41,632 nt of DNA from assembly GCF_016586165.1 (NCBI RefSeq), contig NZ_BCPR01000040.1:1-41632 (forward strand), given 5' to 3'. Shown piece after piece: positions 33,466 through 41,632 of this stretch; the first letter of the stretch is position 1, and the number at the start of each line of letters is the position of its first letter. The translations under genes and the position numbers were made by a program. The stretch is from Dyella sp. EPa41. Its GTDB lineage: Bacteria; Pseudomonadota; Gammaproteobacteria; Xanthomonadales; Rhodanobacteraceae. Below the pieces are notes generated by a model that worked only from the letters and a program-made list of their open reading frames with translations, searched no databases and had not been told where the DNA came from.

Positions 33466-33933
33466 TCAGAATCCGAGGTCGCTGAGCCCGGGGTGATCGT
33501 CGGGCCGGCGGCCCAGCGGCCAGTGGTATTTGCGATCCGACTCGGCAATGGGCAGGTCGTTGATGCTCGCGTGGCGATGGACCATCAGGCCGGCCTCGTT
33601 GAACTCCCAGTTCTCGTTGCCATAGCTGCGATACCACTGGCCGGAGTCGTCGTGGCATTCATAGGCAAAGCGCACGGCGATGCGATTGCCGGTGAAGGCC
33701 CAAAGCTCCTTGATCAGGCGATAGTCGAGTTCGCGGTTCCATTTGCGCCGAAGAAAGGCTTTCACCGCCTCGCGGCCATCGAGAAATTCCGAACGATTGC
33801 GCCAATGCGTATCGACGGTATAGACCAGCGAGACCCGCTCCGGATCGCGGGTATTCCATGCATCCTCGGCCATGCGCACTTTCTGGATGGCGGTCTCACG
33901 GGTGAAGGGTGGAACAGGCGGTCTGGTTTCCAT
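33466..33933 (-). CDS. NTF2-like protein of the DUF1348 family
   Basis: 155 residues with the cone-shaped NTF2/SnoaL-like fold expected from [28 protein letters not shown] and [24 protein letters not shown]1348 members have no settled function; the fold forms small hydrophobic pockets. GAGG lies six bases before the ATG at 33933; the frame stays open to 34293 but the extra part is not family-like. Cytoplasmic. Divergent from the amidohydrolase. Confidence 0.85.
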   Translation of the reverse strand: METRPPVPPFTRETAIQKVRMAEDAWNTRDPERVSLVYTVDTHWRNRSEFLDGREAVKAFLRRKWNRELDYRLIKELWAFTGNRIAVRFAYECHDDSGQWYRSYGNENWEFNEAGLMVHRHASINDLPIAESDRKYHWPLGRRPDDHPGLSDLGF

Positions 33934-34314
33934 GGAACACCTCGGCAGTGAGGGGCGAAACGAATGACAAGCCGGTTTGCGCGAGCGCGCTTGCGGGCTG
34001 CGGAAGGCTGCAGTCGCACGTGCCACTGCATGTCCTCGTGGGATGGCGGGTTGCAGGCGCGAGGACGGGCCGGCGCCAGCCTGGTGATCATAGTCTTCTG
34101 CGCATGATCGCGGCCTCCTTTTCGCGATATCGCCGGTTGCGGTGCGGTGCAGCAAGGCCGGGAATCCATTCGTGACGAACGACGTGTGTCGTCGGTTGAG
34201 TCTTTCGCGGTAAGGTTCGGCGAGGGGAGATCGCATGACCGTGGCGCAAGGGCGCACCGTTCGGGCCGTCTGTCCGCAACCTCCTTTGCCCATTGCCCAC
34301 GGAGATGTTCTTCC
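33934..34314. other. 381-base divergent intergenic region
   Basis: Contains the promoters of the NTF2-like and amidohydrolase genes. I see only a short palindrome GCGATATCGC (34124-34133) and an ACGAC/GTCGT inverted repeat near 34170; no clear -35/-10 pair and no gene. Confidence 0.5.
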
Positions 34315-35631
34315 ATGCGTTCATTGCCCCTGTTTGTCGCCATCGCACTGACCTTCGGGTCCACGGCCGCCCTGGCGGACGACGCTCCCGCTGCGCCCGC
34401 CAAGGTCGTGGTGCGCGCTGCCCACCTCGTCGATACGCAGGCCGGCACCGTGCGCGACAACCCGCTGGTGGTGATCGAGGGCGACAAGATCACCGAGGTC
34501 CGTTACGACGGGCAGGTCCCCGCGGGCGCCAACGTCATCGACCTGGGCGGCGCGACGCTGCTGCCGGGCCTGATCGACTGCCATGTGCACCTCACCGGCG
34601 ACCCGAACGAGGTGAAGGGCGATTACTACGAGGCCATCCTCAAGCGCAGCGCGATCGATTCGGCGATCCTCGCGCCCATCTACGCCAAGCGCACGCTGGA
34701 CGCCGGCTTCACCACCGTGCGCAACCTGGGGGCGAGTGACTACGTGGACGTCGCCCTGCGCAATGCGATCAACCGAGGCGATATCCAGGGCCCGCGCATG
34801 CTGGTGTCCGGTCCGCCGCTGGGCGCCACCGGCGGCCATGCCGACGACACCACGGGCTTCTCGCCCTGGATCCAGTTCCACGACATCGACGGCGTGGCCG
34901 ACGGCATCGATGCCATCCGCCATCGCATCCGCGAAAACGTGAAGAACGGCGCCGACGTCATCAAGTTCATGGCCAGCGCCGGCGTGCTGAGTGCGGAAGG
35001 CTCGGTGGGCGCGCCGCAGTACTCGCAGGAAGAAATGAACGCACTGGTGGATGAAGCGCATCGCTGGGGCAGGAAGGTGGCTGCGCACGCGCACGGTGCC
35101 GAAGCCATCAAGATGGCCATTCGCGCCGGCGTCGATTCCGTCGAACACAGCAGCATGATCGATGACGAAGGCCTCAAGCTCGCCAGGCAGAAGGGCACCT
35201 ATCTCGACTTCGATGTCTACAACGACGACTACATCCTCAGCGAATACGCGAAGAAGGGTTTTCCGGCCAGCACCGTCGAAAAAGAAAAACTCGTCGGCCG
35301 CCTGCAGCGCGAAAACTTCCAGCGCGCGGTAAAGGCCGGGGAGAAGATGGCCTTCGGCACCGACGCCGGCGTCTATCCGCACGGCTGGAACGGCAAGCAG
35401 TTCGCCGTCATGACCAAGTGGGGCATGACCCCGATGCAGTCCATCCAGGCGGCCACGGTGAACGCCGCCGACCTCCTCGACATGAAAGGCAAGGTGGGTG
35501 CTGTCGCACCGGGCTACTTCGCTGACCTCATCGCGGTCGGTGGCGATCCGATCAAGGACGTTTCGCAGCTCGAGCACGTGGGCTTCGTGATGAAGGGCGG
35601 GTCCGTCGACAAGAACGAGATCAGGCGCTGA
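34315..35631 (+). CDS. Exported metal-dependent amidohydrolase (imidazolonepropionase/Xaa-Pro dipeptidase-like)
   Basis: 438 residues with a Sec signal (cleavage near AALA, about residue 21). Amidohydrolase-superfamily metal ligands are visible: His90 and His92 in DCHVHL, bridging Lys217 in VIKFMAS, His258 in AHAHG, His278 in VEHSS and Asp350 in GTDAG. Exported members of this subgroup include dipeptidases acting on Xaa-Pro, Xaa-Arg or Xaa-Lys peptides. The ATG at 34315 was chosen because the signal peptide starts there; the open frame reaches back to 34147. If it is a prolidase it would complement the hydroxyproline locus, but it lies 12 kb away and this is speculative. Confidence 0.87.
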   Translation: MRSLPLFVAIALTFGSTAALADDAPAAPAKVVVRAAHLVDTQAGTVRDNPLVVIEGDKITEVRYDGQVPAGANVIDLGGATLLPGLIDCHVHLTGDPNEVKGDYYEAILKRSAIDSAILAPIYAKRTLDAGFTTVRNLGASDYVDVALRNAINRGDIQGPRMLVSGPPLGATGGHADDTTGFSPWIQFHDIDGVADGIDAIRHRIRENVKNGADVIKFMASAGVLSAEGSVGAPQYSQEEMNALVDEAHRWGRKVAAHAHGAEAIKMAIRAGVDSVEHSSMIDDEGLKLARQKGTYLDFDVYNDDYILSEYAKKGFPASTVEKEKLVGRLQRENFQRAVKAGEKMAFGTDAGVYPHGWNGKQFAVMTKWGMTPMQSIQAATVNAADLLDMKGKVGAVAPGYFADLIAVGGDPIKDVSQLEHVGFVMKGGSVDKNEIRR

Positions 35632-35694
35632 TCAGGCAACCTGCGCGCAGCGACCTGTGACGGCGGCCTAAGGATCGCGCGCCCTCGGCGCCGG

Positions 35695-35733
35695 CGTGAA
35701 GATGGCGGCCGTTGCAAGCCGTCCATCTTCACG
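35695..35733 (+). terminator. Strong hairpin downstream of the amidohydrolase
   Basis: CGTGAAGATGG / CCATCTTCACG (11 bp) extended by CGGC / GCCG around an eight-base loop with one bulge, 64 bases after the stop. No T tract follows. Probably a transcript end or stability structure. Confidence 0.5.
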
Positions 35734-35852
35734 TGGAAACACGGCGGGCATGGCTAACGTCGGATGCCGCCGGGCCCATAGCCATGCCTGGCGATCACCA
35801 GGCCGGCATGCCGGTGATGCGTCGATGCCGGGAATCATGGGGATTTTTCGCG

Positions 35853-36071
35853 ATGACCAGGACCTTCAAGGTAGGCGATCACGTCGGCTGGAATTCCGAA
35901 GCCGGCCACGTGACGGGAACCATCATTGCCGTTCATACGAGCGACTTCGATTACAAGGGCCATACGCATCGCGCGTCGAAGGAAGATCCACAGTACGAGA
36001 TCAAGAGCGACAAGACCGATCACGTCGCGGCCCACAAGGGCTCCGCGCTTCGGCACGTTCGCGGTCATTGA
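35853..36071 (+). CDS. DUF2945 small protein
   Basis: 72 residues beginning FKVGDHVGWNSEAGHVTGTI, a small beta-barrel (Tudor-like) pattern of the DUF2945 family, sometimes labelled hypervirulence-associated. It ends DHVAAHKGSALRHV as family members do. The ATG at 35853 has GGGGA about ten bases upstream. The DUF488 gene starts eight bases after its stop, so they are likely cotranscribed. Molecular function unknown. Confidence 0.8.
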   Translation: MTRTFKVGDHVGWNSEAGHVTGTIIAVHTSDFDYKGHTHRASKEDPQYEIKSDKTDHVAAHKGSALRHVRGH

Positions 36072-36079
36072 GCCGGACG

Positions 36080-36622
36080 ATGGCTGCCTTCTTCACCGTC
36101 GGTCATTCCAACCGGAGCGTGGAGGAACTGGCGGGCCTGCTCGACGATGCGCAGGTCCGGCACGTGGTGGACGTGCGTGCGTTTCCACGCTCCTACACCC
36201 ATCCCCAGTTCAATGACGAGGTTCTTCCCGCCAGCCTGGCGCCCTTCGGCCTTTCGTATGAACACGTGGCGGCGCTTGGCGGCCGCCGTGGCAGGGCCAG
36301 GCAGGTCCCTGCCGAAGTCAACGGGTTCTGGTCGAACCAGAGCTTTCACAACTACGCGGATTACGCGCTTTCAGAACCGTTCCGTGGCGGCCTGGACCAC
36401 CTTATCGGCGAAGGACATGCGCGTTCTTGCGCGATCATGTGTTCCGAGGCGGTGTGGTGGCGCTGCCATCGGCGCATCATCACCGACTACCTGATCGCAC
36501 GCGGCGAAACGGTGCTGCACATCCTCGGGCGCGGTCAGGTGGCGGAGGGACGACTCACCGCCGGCGCGCTGCCGCAGGCGGATGGAACGATCATCTATCC
36601 GGCTGTCGCTGCATCGCCTTGA
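36080..36622 (+). CDS. DUF488 family protein
   Basis: 180 residues. The opening FFTVGHSNRSVEEL, the VDVRAFPRS block and the cysteine motif MCSEAVWWRCHRRII are characteristic of DUF488. The conserved Cys-Glu and Cys-His-Arg suggest an enzyme or nucleic-acid-related role, but none is established. The ATG at 36080 has only a weak ribosome-binding site and may depend on coupling with the upstream DUF2945 gene. Confidence 0.85.
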   Translation: MAAFFTVGHSNRSVEELAGLLDDAQVRHVVDVRAFPRSYTHPQFNDEVLPASLAPFGLSYEHVAALGGRRGRARQVPAEVNGFWSNQSFHNYADYALSEPFRGGLDHLIGEGHARSCAIMCSEAVWWRCHRRIITDYLIARGETVLHILGRGQVAEGRLTAGALPQADGTIIYPAVAASP

Positions 36623-36710
36623 TACGCGGAAAGCGTCGTGACACCGCTGGCTGATGGCCAGGGCCGACCGCTGGCGCAGCTTCGCCGCCAGCCTCGGCCC
36701 GGGGCGTCGA

Positions 36711-36977
36711 TCACGCCTCTTCGGGAGGCGGCTGCAGCGTCACCGCGAGTTCCTCGAGCTTCTCGATTTCCTCGTTCAGCGCATCGTGCAGCTCGCCCTG
36801 GCGCGTCATCAAGGCTTCGATCTGGCCGACGTGCTTGAGCTTCTTCAACTCGCCGTCGAAGAGCAGCCATTGGGCCGTAAGGGTCTCGACGTTGTTTTTT
36901 GCGTAGTGGCGCATCTCCTTGAGTTGCGCCAGCACGTCGTTGACGTGTTCGAATGGCGTTTTCGTATCCGCTGTCAT
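36711..36977 (-). CDS. Small helical protein of unknown function
   Basis: 88 residues, soluble and acidic, with a long heptad-like helix (LKKLKHVGQIEALMTRQGEL...EEIEKLEELAVTL) suggesting a coiled coil. No family recognised. GGGA lies seven bases before the ATG. Codon use (strong third-position GC) matches real genes nearby, supporting it as coding. Confidence 0.65.
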   Translation of the reverse strand: MTADTKTPFEHVNDVLAQLKEMRHYAKNNVETLTAQWLLFDGELKKLKHVGQIEALMTRQGELHDALNEEIEKLEELAVTLQPPPEEA

Positions 36978-37215
36978 GGCGGTATCCCAAGCTTCATCCG
37001 TGCTGCAGGATAGTCGCGCGAAGCTGGCTGGCTCCGAAACGGCTTCGGCTCTCGCCGGACTCGGCCGGAATCCGCGTGTTCATCGAGGCCTGCGGGTGGC
37101 ACCGCCATGCGCAGAGATCAGCGGTGGGACGAAGCCTTGCGATCTCGGCCCCGAGGAGGGGCGGCCACCCTGACATGCACTCACCCCGAGCCTCACACGC
37201 CGGTCGCCCCTCCTC

Positions 37216-37449
37216 TCAATCGCTGGTGGATCGGCTCAGATCGGTAAGACCGTGGCGTTCGGTAAGGTCGTACAGCTGCTGCCACCACCAGTGCCGATCG
37301 GACTCGGCAATCGACGACGCGTGAACCTGCGTCCTCGCCTCGATGGCCTGCCAAAGGTCTTCTTCCGCGGAGCCGGACGCTTTCAGCTCGGTGAGCTCGC
37401 TGTCCAGCAGCCTGAATCGCTCCGCCAAGTGCTCTCTCGATAGGCGCAT
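37216..37449 (-). CDS. Small hypothetical protein
   Basis: 77 residues, charged and helical in the first half (REHLAERFRLLDSELTELK), Trp-rich in the middle (DRHWWWQQLYDL). No signal or membrane segment. The ribosome-binding site is weak. It is on the same strand as the 88-residue protein, 238 bases away. I recognise no family. Confidence 0.55.
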   Translation of the reverse strand: MRLSREHLAERFRLLDSELTELKASGSAEEDLWQAIEARTQVHASSIAESDRHWWWQQLYDLTERHGLTDLSRSTSD

Positions 37450-37786
37450 ACCCGTGACCGCCGTTCGTCTGGCTCAATGGACGGACCATGCACCCGTGAC
37501 GCTTTCGGTTGCCTTAACCTGTCATCATTCAGGGGCAGGCATTAAGCGTGCCTTTTGTTTCATCGGAATCGATGGCGCCGTGCGGGCCTTGCGGTGATGG
37601 CGGACTGCGCCATTCGACCCGGGTGCATATCACCCGATGAAGGCATGGCGGTGCAGCCCGGGTGCGCCGGGCCGGCCGACGGGGGCGCTACGCGCCGCCA
37701 GGAAAGATGCTTGAATGGACGTCCGGACAAAACCGGAGGTCAGGCGAAGACGGTTCCAACACCCATCAACGCAGTGGCGCGGGATC
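37450..37786. other. 337-base region upstream of a small exported protein
   Basis: No gene seen. Two small hairpins: CGGGTG/CACCCG (37620-37636) and an imperfect one around TCCGG-ACAAAA-CCGGA (37718-37741), the latter about 46 bases before the next start codon. No confident promoter. Confidence 0.45.
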
Positions 37787-38203
37787 ATGTCAAACACGGT
37801 ACGCATGCTGGTCTTCTGCCTTCTCGCGCTTTCCTTCATGGCCGCAAGGGCCGCGAACGAAGAGTTGCTTGCCGTGTCGTGGCCGGCATCATTGGTGGCG
37901 GCATCTTCAAACCTGCGGATCAACGACATACGCATCATGCTGGCGTGTGGCGAGTTCAGGGCGGTCAGGCATATCCCGTCCGATTGGAGCATTGAGGTCG
38001 AGCGGCCCGTGTCGTCGCGCACCAAGCTGCATTTGTCGGCCGGCCACGGCGCGAGCGATCTGCCGAACTTGAAGGCGCTGCAGGGGGCCATCGTGGTTGC
38101 CGGCGCCGGTTCCCGTTGCTTTGACATATCGGCGACGGTCTACACGGAGACCACGGTGCGCCGACTTACACGAGCCGACCTGGGTCTGGTCAAGGCGCGT
38201 TGA
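37787..38203 (+). CDS. Small exported hypothetical protein
   Basis: 138 residues with a Sec signal peptide (MLVFCLLALSFMAARA, cleavage about residue 22). The mature part contains two cysteines (LACGEF and SRCFD) that could form a disulfide in the periplasm. No family recognised. I chose the ATG at 37787 because the signal peptide starts there; the frame is open from 37715. A REP-like element follows 70 bases after the stop. Confidence 0.6.
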   Translation: MSNTVRMLVFCLLALSFMAARAANEELLAVSWPASLVAASSNLRINDIRIMLACGEFRAVRHIPSDWSIEVERPVSSRTKLHLSAGHGASDLPNLKALQGAIVVAGAGSRCFDISATVYTETTVRRLTRADLGLVKAR

Positions 38204-38274
38204 GTTGCCAGGGTTCCCGAGGATGTCCGGACGACATCGGCTTGGGTGGTTTGTGGTCGTCGCTGCGTAGGCTT

Positions 38275-38298
38275 GTCGCGCACTGGGTGCGCTCCTAC
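38275..38298 (-). repeat. REP-like element, copy 6
   Basis: Minus-strand copy with core GCGCAC-CCA-GTGCGC, between the convergent exported-protein and GntP-type permease genes. Confidence 0.85.
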
Positions 38299-38351
38299 GG
38301 GGAGAGGCCGCGCCATGGGGCTTTGCATGAGCCCGTCGTGGCCGCGTGCAG

Positions 38352-39815
38352 TCAGAACGCGCCGAGCATCGACCCCAGCGGAATCACCACCAGCAGCGCC
38401 GCCAGTGAGGGCAGGATGCCGGCGATGACGATGGAACGATAGCTGTCGCGATGGGTGCAGCCACAAAGGCCGAGCAGGGTCACGATGGCGCCGTTGTGCG
38501 GGAGAATGTCCAGCGTGCCGGAGCCGATGGCGGCGACGCGATGCAGCAGGGCGGGGTCGATGCCCAGGGCGTCGGCAGCGATCCTGTAGGTGCTTCCCAT
38601 CGCGTCGAGCGCGATGGTGAGCCCCCCGGACGCGGAGCCGGTGAGTCCGGCCAGTACGTTGGTGGTGACCGCGAGCGACACCACCGGGCCGCCGGGCACG
38701 GAAAGCATCTGCTCGCGCACGAAGTGGAATGCCGGCAACGAAGCGATGACGGCGCCGAAGCCGGCGAGGCTGGCGACGCTGAGCGAAGGCAGCACCGAGG
38801 CGTGGGCGCCGTCGTCCACGCTTTCGCGCAGGTTCGCCAGGCGTTTCCGGTGAATGAGAGCCAGCACGACGATGGCGGCAGTCAGCGCGACGATCACCGA
38901 CCAGACGCCGGCGACCGCCGAAACCGTGGTGGCGCCCCAGCGCGGCTGGGCAAGGTAGGCCAGGTTCATTCGCGGCAGCACGAATAGCGACATCGCCAGG
39001 TTGACCGCCGTGACGATCCCCAGGGGCAGGAAGGCGGCGAACGCCGATGGAGGATGCCGTTGCGGGCGATCGGGCGTGACTTGGGCAATGTCGAACTCAT
39101 CCGCCAGTGCCGCGCGTACGCGGTCGCGCTGCAGTTCGCCCAGCGGGACCGCCGCCTGCGGGCCGGTGAATCCTTCGCCGTTGCTGCCCGCCACGCGGCG
39201 CTCGTAGGACAGGTACAGCATGCCCAGAACCAGCATGATGGCCGCCGCGATCAGGCCCAGCCCCGGCGCCGCAAACGGCGTGGTGCCGAAGAAAGGCATG
39301 GGTATCGCGTTCTGGATGGCGGGCGTGCCCGGCAGGGCGGTCATGGTGAAGGTGCTGGTGCCGAGCACGATGGCCGCGGGCATCAGGCGTCGCGGCACGT
39401 TGGCTGCGCGAAACACTTCGCTGGCCATGGGCACCAGCACGAAAAAGGCGACGAACAGGCTTACGCCGCCGTAGGTGACCAGGGCGCCAGCCAGGACTAC
39501 CGCCAGGATGGCGCGTTCTTCGCCCAGCCAGCGCACCATGCAGTCGGCGATGACCTGCACCGAACCGCTGTCGTTCATCAGCTTTCCGAAGACCCCGCCC
39601 AGCAGGAACAGCGGAAAAAAACGTGCGAAGAAATCGGCGGTGCCGCCCATGAATACCTGGGTCCAGGTGGCGAGCAACGGATAGCCGGAGAATGCCGCGG
39701 CCACCAGCGAGGTGAGCGGCGCCAGTATCAGCACGCTCCATCCACGGAACGCGAGCGCGATCAGCAGGGCAAGCCCGGCGACCATGCCCAGCAGACCGAC
39801 CGCCTCAGCCGTCAT
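38352..39815 (-). CDS. GntP-family permease
   Basis: About 487 residues with 12 or more hydrophobic segments. FFARFFPLFLLGGVFGKLM, LVTYGGVSLFVAFFVLVPM and the GSGTLDILPHNGAIVTLLGLCG block resemble GntP gluconate/hydroxy-acid proton symporters. Substrate unknown. The start is uncertain: ATG 39815 overlaps the patatin stop by 11 bases, ATG 39827 by 23 bases. Neither has a clear Shine-Dalgarno site, so translation is probably coupled to the patatin gene. Confidence 0.82.
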   Translation of the reverse strand: MTAEAVGLLGMVAGLALLIALAFRGWSVLILAPLTSLVAAAFSGYPLLATWTQVFMGGTADFFARFFPLFLLGGVFGKLMNDSGSVQVIADCMVRWLGEERAILAVVLAGALVTYGGVSLFVAFFVLVPMASEVFRAANVPRRLMPAAIVLGTSTFTMTALPGTPAIQNAIPMPFFGTTPFAAPGLGLIAAAIMLVLGMLYLSYERRVAGSNGEGFTGPQAAVPLGELQRDRVRAALADEFDIAQVTPDRPQRHPPSAFAAFLPLGIVTAVNLAMSLFVLPRMNLAYLAQPRWGATTVSAVAGVWSVIVALTAAIVVLALIHRKRLANLRESVDDGAHASVLPSLSVASLAGFGAVIASLPAFHFVREQMLSVPGGPVVSLAVTTNVLAGLTGSASGGLTIALDAMGSTYRIAADALGIDPALLHRVAAIGSGTLDILPHNGAIVTLLGLCGCTHRDSYRSIVIAGILPSLAALLVVIPLGSMLGAF

Positions 39816-40824
39816 AGGAGAACGCATCCATGTCGAGCGTGGAGACGTGGCCAAGCGATTCGCCGTGCTGCTCGATGAAGCGAGCGGCGGCTTCGCGTCC
39901 GGCATCGCGCAGCTTCAGCAGGAAAGGCCACTCGGCATTCAACTTCGAGGAATAGCCGAGATCGAGCATGGCTTCGCTGCTCAACCGGTGCAGGCGCATG
40001 TTGGCCCAGTGCGATGCCTCACCATCGCCGGGCGAGGCGCTCTGGCGCAACAGCGCGAGCATGCGCAGCTCCTTCAGCAGCACCGCATTGAAGGAGACTT
40101 CGTTGAGCCGGCTGAGGATGTCGCGCGCCGAGTAGGGCAGCTCGTCGCGGACGACCGGATTCACCTGGATCAGGATGGTGTCCTGCGAGGTGCATTCCCG
40201 CACCAGCGGCGTGATGGTGGGGTTGCCGGAGTACCCGCCGTCCCAGTAGGCCTCGTGGTCGATTTCGACGGCGTGGAACATGCTGGGTAGACAGGCGGAC
40301 GCGAGCAGGACGTCCGGATTGAGTTCACGGTTGCGGAAGATGCGGCCCTGCCCGGTGCGCACGTTGGTTGCCGTGATGAAGAGCTTGATCGGGCCGTGCT
40401 GCACGCGCTCGAACGAGATGCAGCCGGCCAGGATGTCGCGCAGCGGATTCACGCCTCGTGGATTGAGGTCATACGGCGAGAACAGGCGCGCGACCATGTC
40501 CATCCAGACAAAGGCGGGCGATTGATCCAGCGTCCAGCGCCCCAGCAGGACGTCGAGCGGGCCGCGCCGGAACGGGCTCCATCGCGCGGCGTCGGATACC
40601 TCGCGCCAGAACTGCTCCAGCGCCTGTCGCGCTCCCTCCGCGCCCGATGCCGCGTAACCATGGGCGAGCACGGCCGCGTTCATGGCGCCGGCAGAGGTGC
40701 CCGAGATGCCATCGATCTGCAGCCAGGGTTCTTCCAGCAGCCGATCGAGCGCGCCCCAGGTGAACGCGCCATGCGAACCGCCACCCTGCAACGCGAAATC
40801 CACTCGCACCGGTTCGCGTATCAC
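39805..40824 (-). CDS. Patatin-like phospholipase
   Basis: 339 residues without a signal peptide. Patatin marks: oxyanion motif GGGSHG at 14-19, nucleophile Ser44 in GTSAG and catalytic Asp195 in DGGYSGNP, giving the Ser-Asp dyad of lipid acyl hydrolases. The start is a GTG at 40824. It overlaps the GntP-type permease gene downstream, an unusual partner. Cytoplasmic or membrane-peripheral phospholipase activity is expected; substrate unknown. Confidence 0.9.
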   Translation of the reverse strand: MIREPVRVDFALQGGGSHGAFTWGALDRLLEEPWLQIDGISGTSAGAMNAAVLAHGYAASGAEGARQALEQFWREVSDAARWSPFRRGPLDVLLGRWTLDQSPAFVWMDMVARLFSPYDLNPRGVNPLRDILAGCISFERVQHGPIKLFITATNVRTGQGRIFRNRELNPDVLLASACLPSMFHAVEIDHEAYWDGGYSGNPTITPLVRECTSQDTILIQVNPVVRDELPYSARDILSRLNEVSFNAVLLKELRMLALLRQSASPGDGEASHWANMRLHRLSSEAMLDLGYSSKLNAEWPFLLKLRDAGREAAARFIEQHGESLGHVSTLDMDAFSYDG

Positions 40825-41014
40825 GGACCCGTGGCCCCGCGCCGGTGCAGGCCCGGGAGTGCATCGCGGCAGTGGCCAGGTGCCAGCCGGCGGTCTCGCG
40901 GAGGCATGACGATCCCTCGTTGGAATGCCGTCTCACTCTGCCTGCAGGAAAGTCAAGGCAGCGTGTTGCAGTGCAGCGCCGATGCTGCACGTGCCGTTGT
41001 CATTCATCGAGGGT

Positions 41015-41042
41015 GACGCCAGCGGGTTGGGCCGCTGGCGTC
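41015..41042 (-). terminator. Strong hairpin after msrA
   Basis: Perfect 11-bp stem GACGCCAGCGG / CCGCTGGCGTC with a six-base loop, eight bases after the msrA stop. No T tract. Probably a transcript end structure. Confidence 0.6.
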
Positions 41043-41049
41043 CTCGCCA

Positions 41050-41562
41050 TCACGCCTGTTTGCGCTGCGGCAGCTTCCAGTCGGGGCGGATGAAGTGACA
41101 GGTGTAGCCACTGGGAAAGCGTTCCAGGTAGTCCTGGTGCTCCGGCTCCGCCTCCCAGAACGGGCCCGCCGGCGCGATCTCGGTCACCACTTTGCCCGGC
41201 CACAGGCCCGATGCGTCGACATCGGCCACGGTGTCTTCGGCCACCGCCTTCTGCTCGTCGTTGAGATAGAAGATCGCCGAGCGGTAGCTCGTGCCCACGT
41301 CGTTGCCCTGGCGGTTCTTCGTGGTCGGGTCGTGGATCTGGAAGAAGAACTCCAGGATCTGCCGATAGCTGATGCGGCTCGGGTCGAACTCGATCTCGAT
41401 GCCTTCCGCATGCGTGCCATGGTTGCGATAGGTGGCGTTGGGCACGTCGCCGCCGGTGTAGCCGACGCGCGTGGACACAATGCCCGGATAGCGTCGCAGC
41501 AGATCCTGCATGCCCCAGAAGCATCCCCCTGCGAGGATGGCCGTCTCGGTCCTGTTCGTCAT
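41050..41562 (-). CDS. msrA: Peptide-methionine (S)-S-oxide reductase MsrA
   Basis: 170-residue repair enzyme reducing methionine-S-sulfoxide in proteins. Catalytic Cys14 lies in the invariant GGCFWG motif; [11 protein letters not shown] and [24 protein letters not shown] are hallmark blocks. A second cysteine, Cys155, near the C-terminus can serve as the resolving residue for thioredoxin recycling. No signal peptide, so cytoplasmic. AAAGGA lies upstream of the ATG at 41562. It stands alone, without an msrB neighbour in the window. Confidence 0.95.
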   Translation of the reverse strand: MTNRTETAILAGGCFWGMQDLLRRYPGIVSTRVGYTGGDVPNATYRNHGTHAEGIEIEFDPSRISYRQILEFFFQIHDPTTKNRQGNDVGTSYRSAIFYLNDEQKAVAEDTVADVDASGLWPGKVVTEIAPAGPFWEAEPEHQDYLERFPSGYTCHFIRPDWKLPQRKQA

Positions 41563-41632
41563 GGGTTGATCCTTTCGTCGATGAGGGTGATGCGCCGATC
41601 TCGCGGCATGCCATGCAAGGTGGTGCGCCTTG

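Noticed and set aside
1-41632. CRISPR arrays, tRNA/rRNA genes, transposases, phage genes
   Set aside because: No regularly spaced repeats, cloverleaf or rRNA-like sequences, transposase or phage motifs were seen on reading both strands. The only repeats are the short REP-like elements.

Overview
This is a GC-rich, gene-dense chromosomal segment. Its protein content, short inverted REP-like elements and Gram-negative export signals (Tat, lipoprotein, autotransporter) suggest a gammaproteobacterium of the Rhodanobacteraceae/Xanthomonadaceae group (Dyella, Rhodanobacter or Luteibacter type). That placement is an inference from recognised sequence style; no database was searched. I see no tRNA, rRNA, CRISPR array, prophage or insertion sequence.

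Layout. 1-3.0 kb: a lipoprotein-type subtilisin autotransporter. 3.0-7.8 kb (minus): isovaleryl-CoA dehydrogenase, a YccS-like membrane protein and leucine dehydrogenase. 8.0-22.1 kb (minus): a long co-directional run of a Tat-exported GH127 enzyme, a GH27 alpha-galactosidase, an APC amino-acid permease, an exported DUF885 peptidase-like protein, and a tightly coupled seven-gene trans-4-hydroxy-L-proline operon (M24 peptidase, alpha-ketoglutarate-semialdehyde dehydrogenase, pyrroline-hydroxycarboxylate deaminase, three hydroxyproline dehydrogenase subunits, 4-hydroxyproline 2-epimerase). A PAS-AraC regulator is divergent from it (22.25-23.0 kb). 23.0-25.6 kb: two YXWGXW-repeat proteins and a TetR/alpha-beta-hydrolase pair. 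25.8-29.9 kb: IcmF (fused isobutyryl-CoA mutase and G-protein chaperone) and a 2H RNA phosphoesterase. 29.9-32.3 kb: a gene-free leader with stem-loops, then a polysaccharide deacetylase and a GT4 glycosyltransferase. 32.5-41.6 kb: a beta-propeller protein, an NTF2-like protein, an exported amidohydrolase, several small unknowns, a GntP-type permease overlapping a patatin, and msrA.

How the genes may work together. The most interesting reading is a plant hydroxyproline-rich-glycoprotein (extensin-type) utilisation locus. GH127 enzymes act on beta-L-arabinofuranosides, the sugar attached to extensin hydroxyproline. A GH27 alpha-galactosidase could remove the Ser-linked alpha-galactose of extensins. 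DUF885 and M24 proteins could process the peptides, the APC permease could import amino acids, and the operon converts trans-4-hydroxyproline through cis-4-D-hydroxyproline, pyrroline-4-hydroxy-2-carboxylate and alpha-ketoglutarate semialdehyde to 2-oxoglutarate. The hydroxyproline pathway is well supported by motifs and gene order. The link to the glycosidases is inference from adjacency and shared orientation.

A second, looser theme is branched-chain amino acid breakdown (leucine dehydrogenase, isovaleryl-CoA dehydrogenase, IcmF). Six copies of a short REP-like palindrome lie at four places just 3' of genes.
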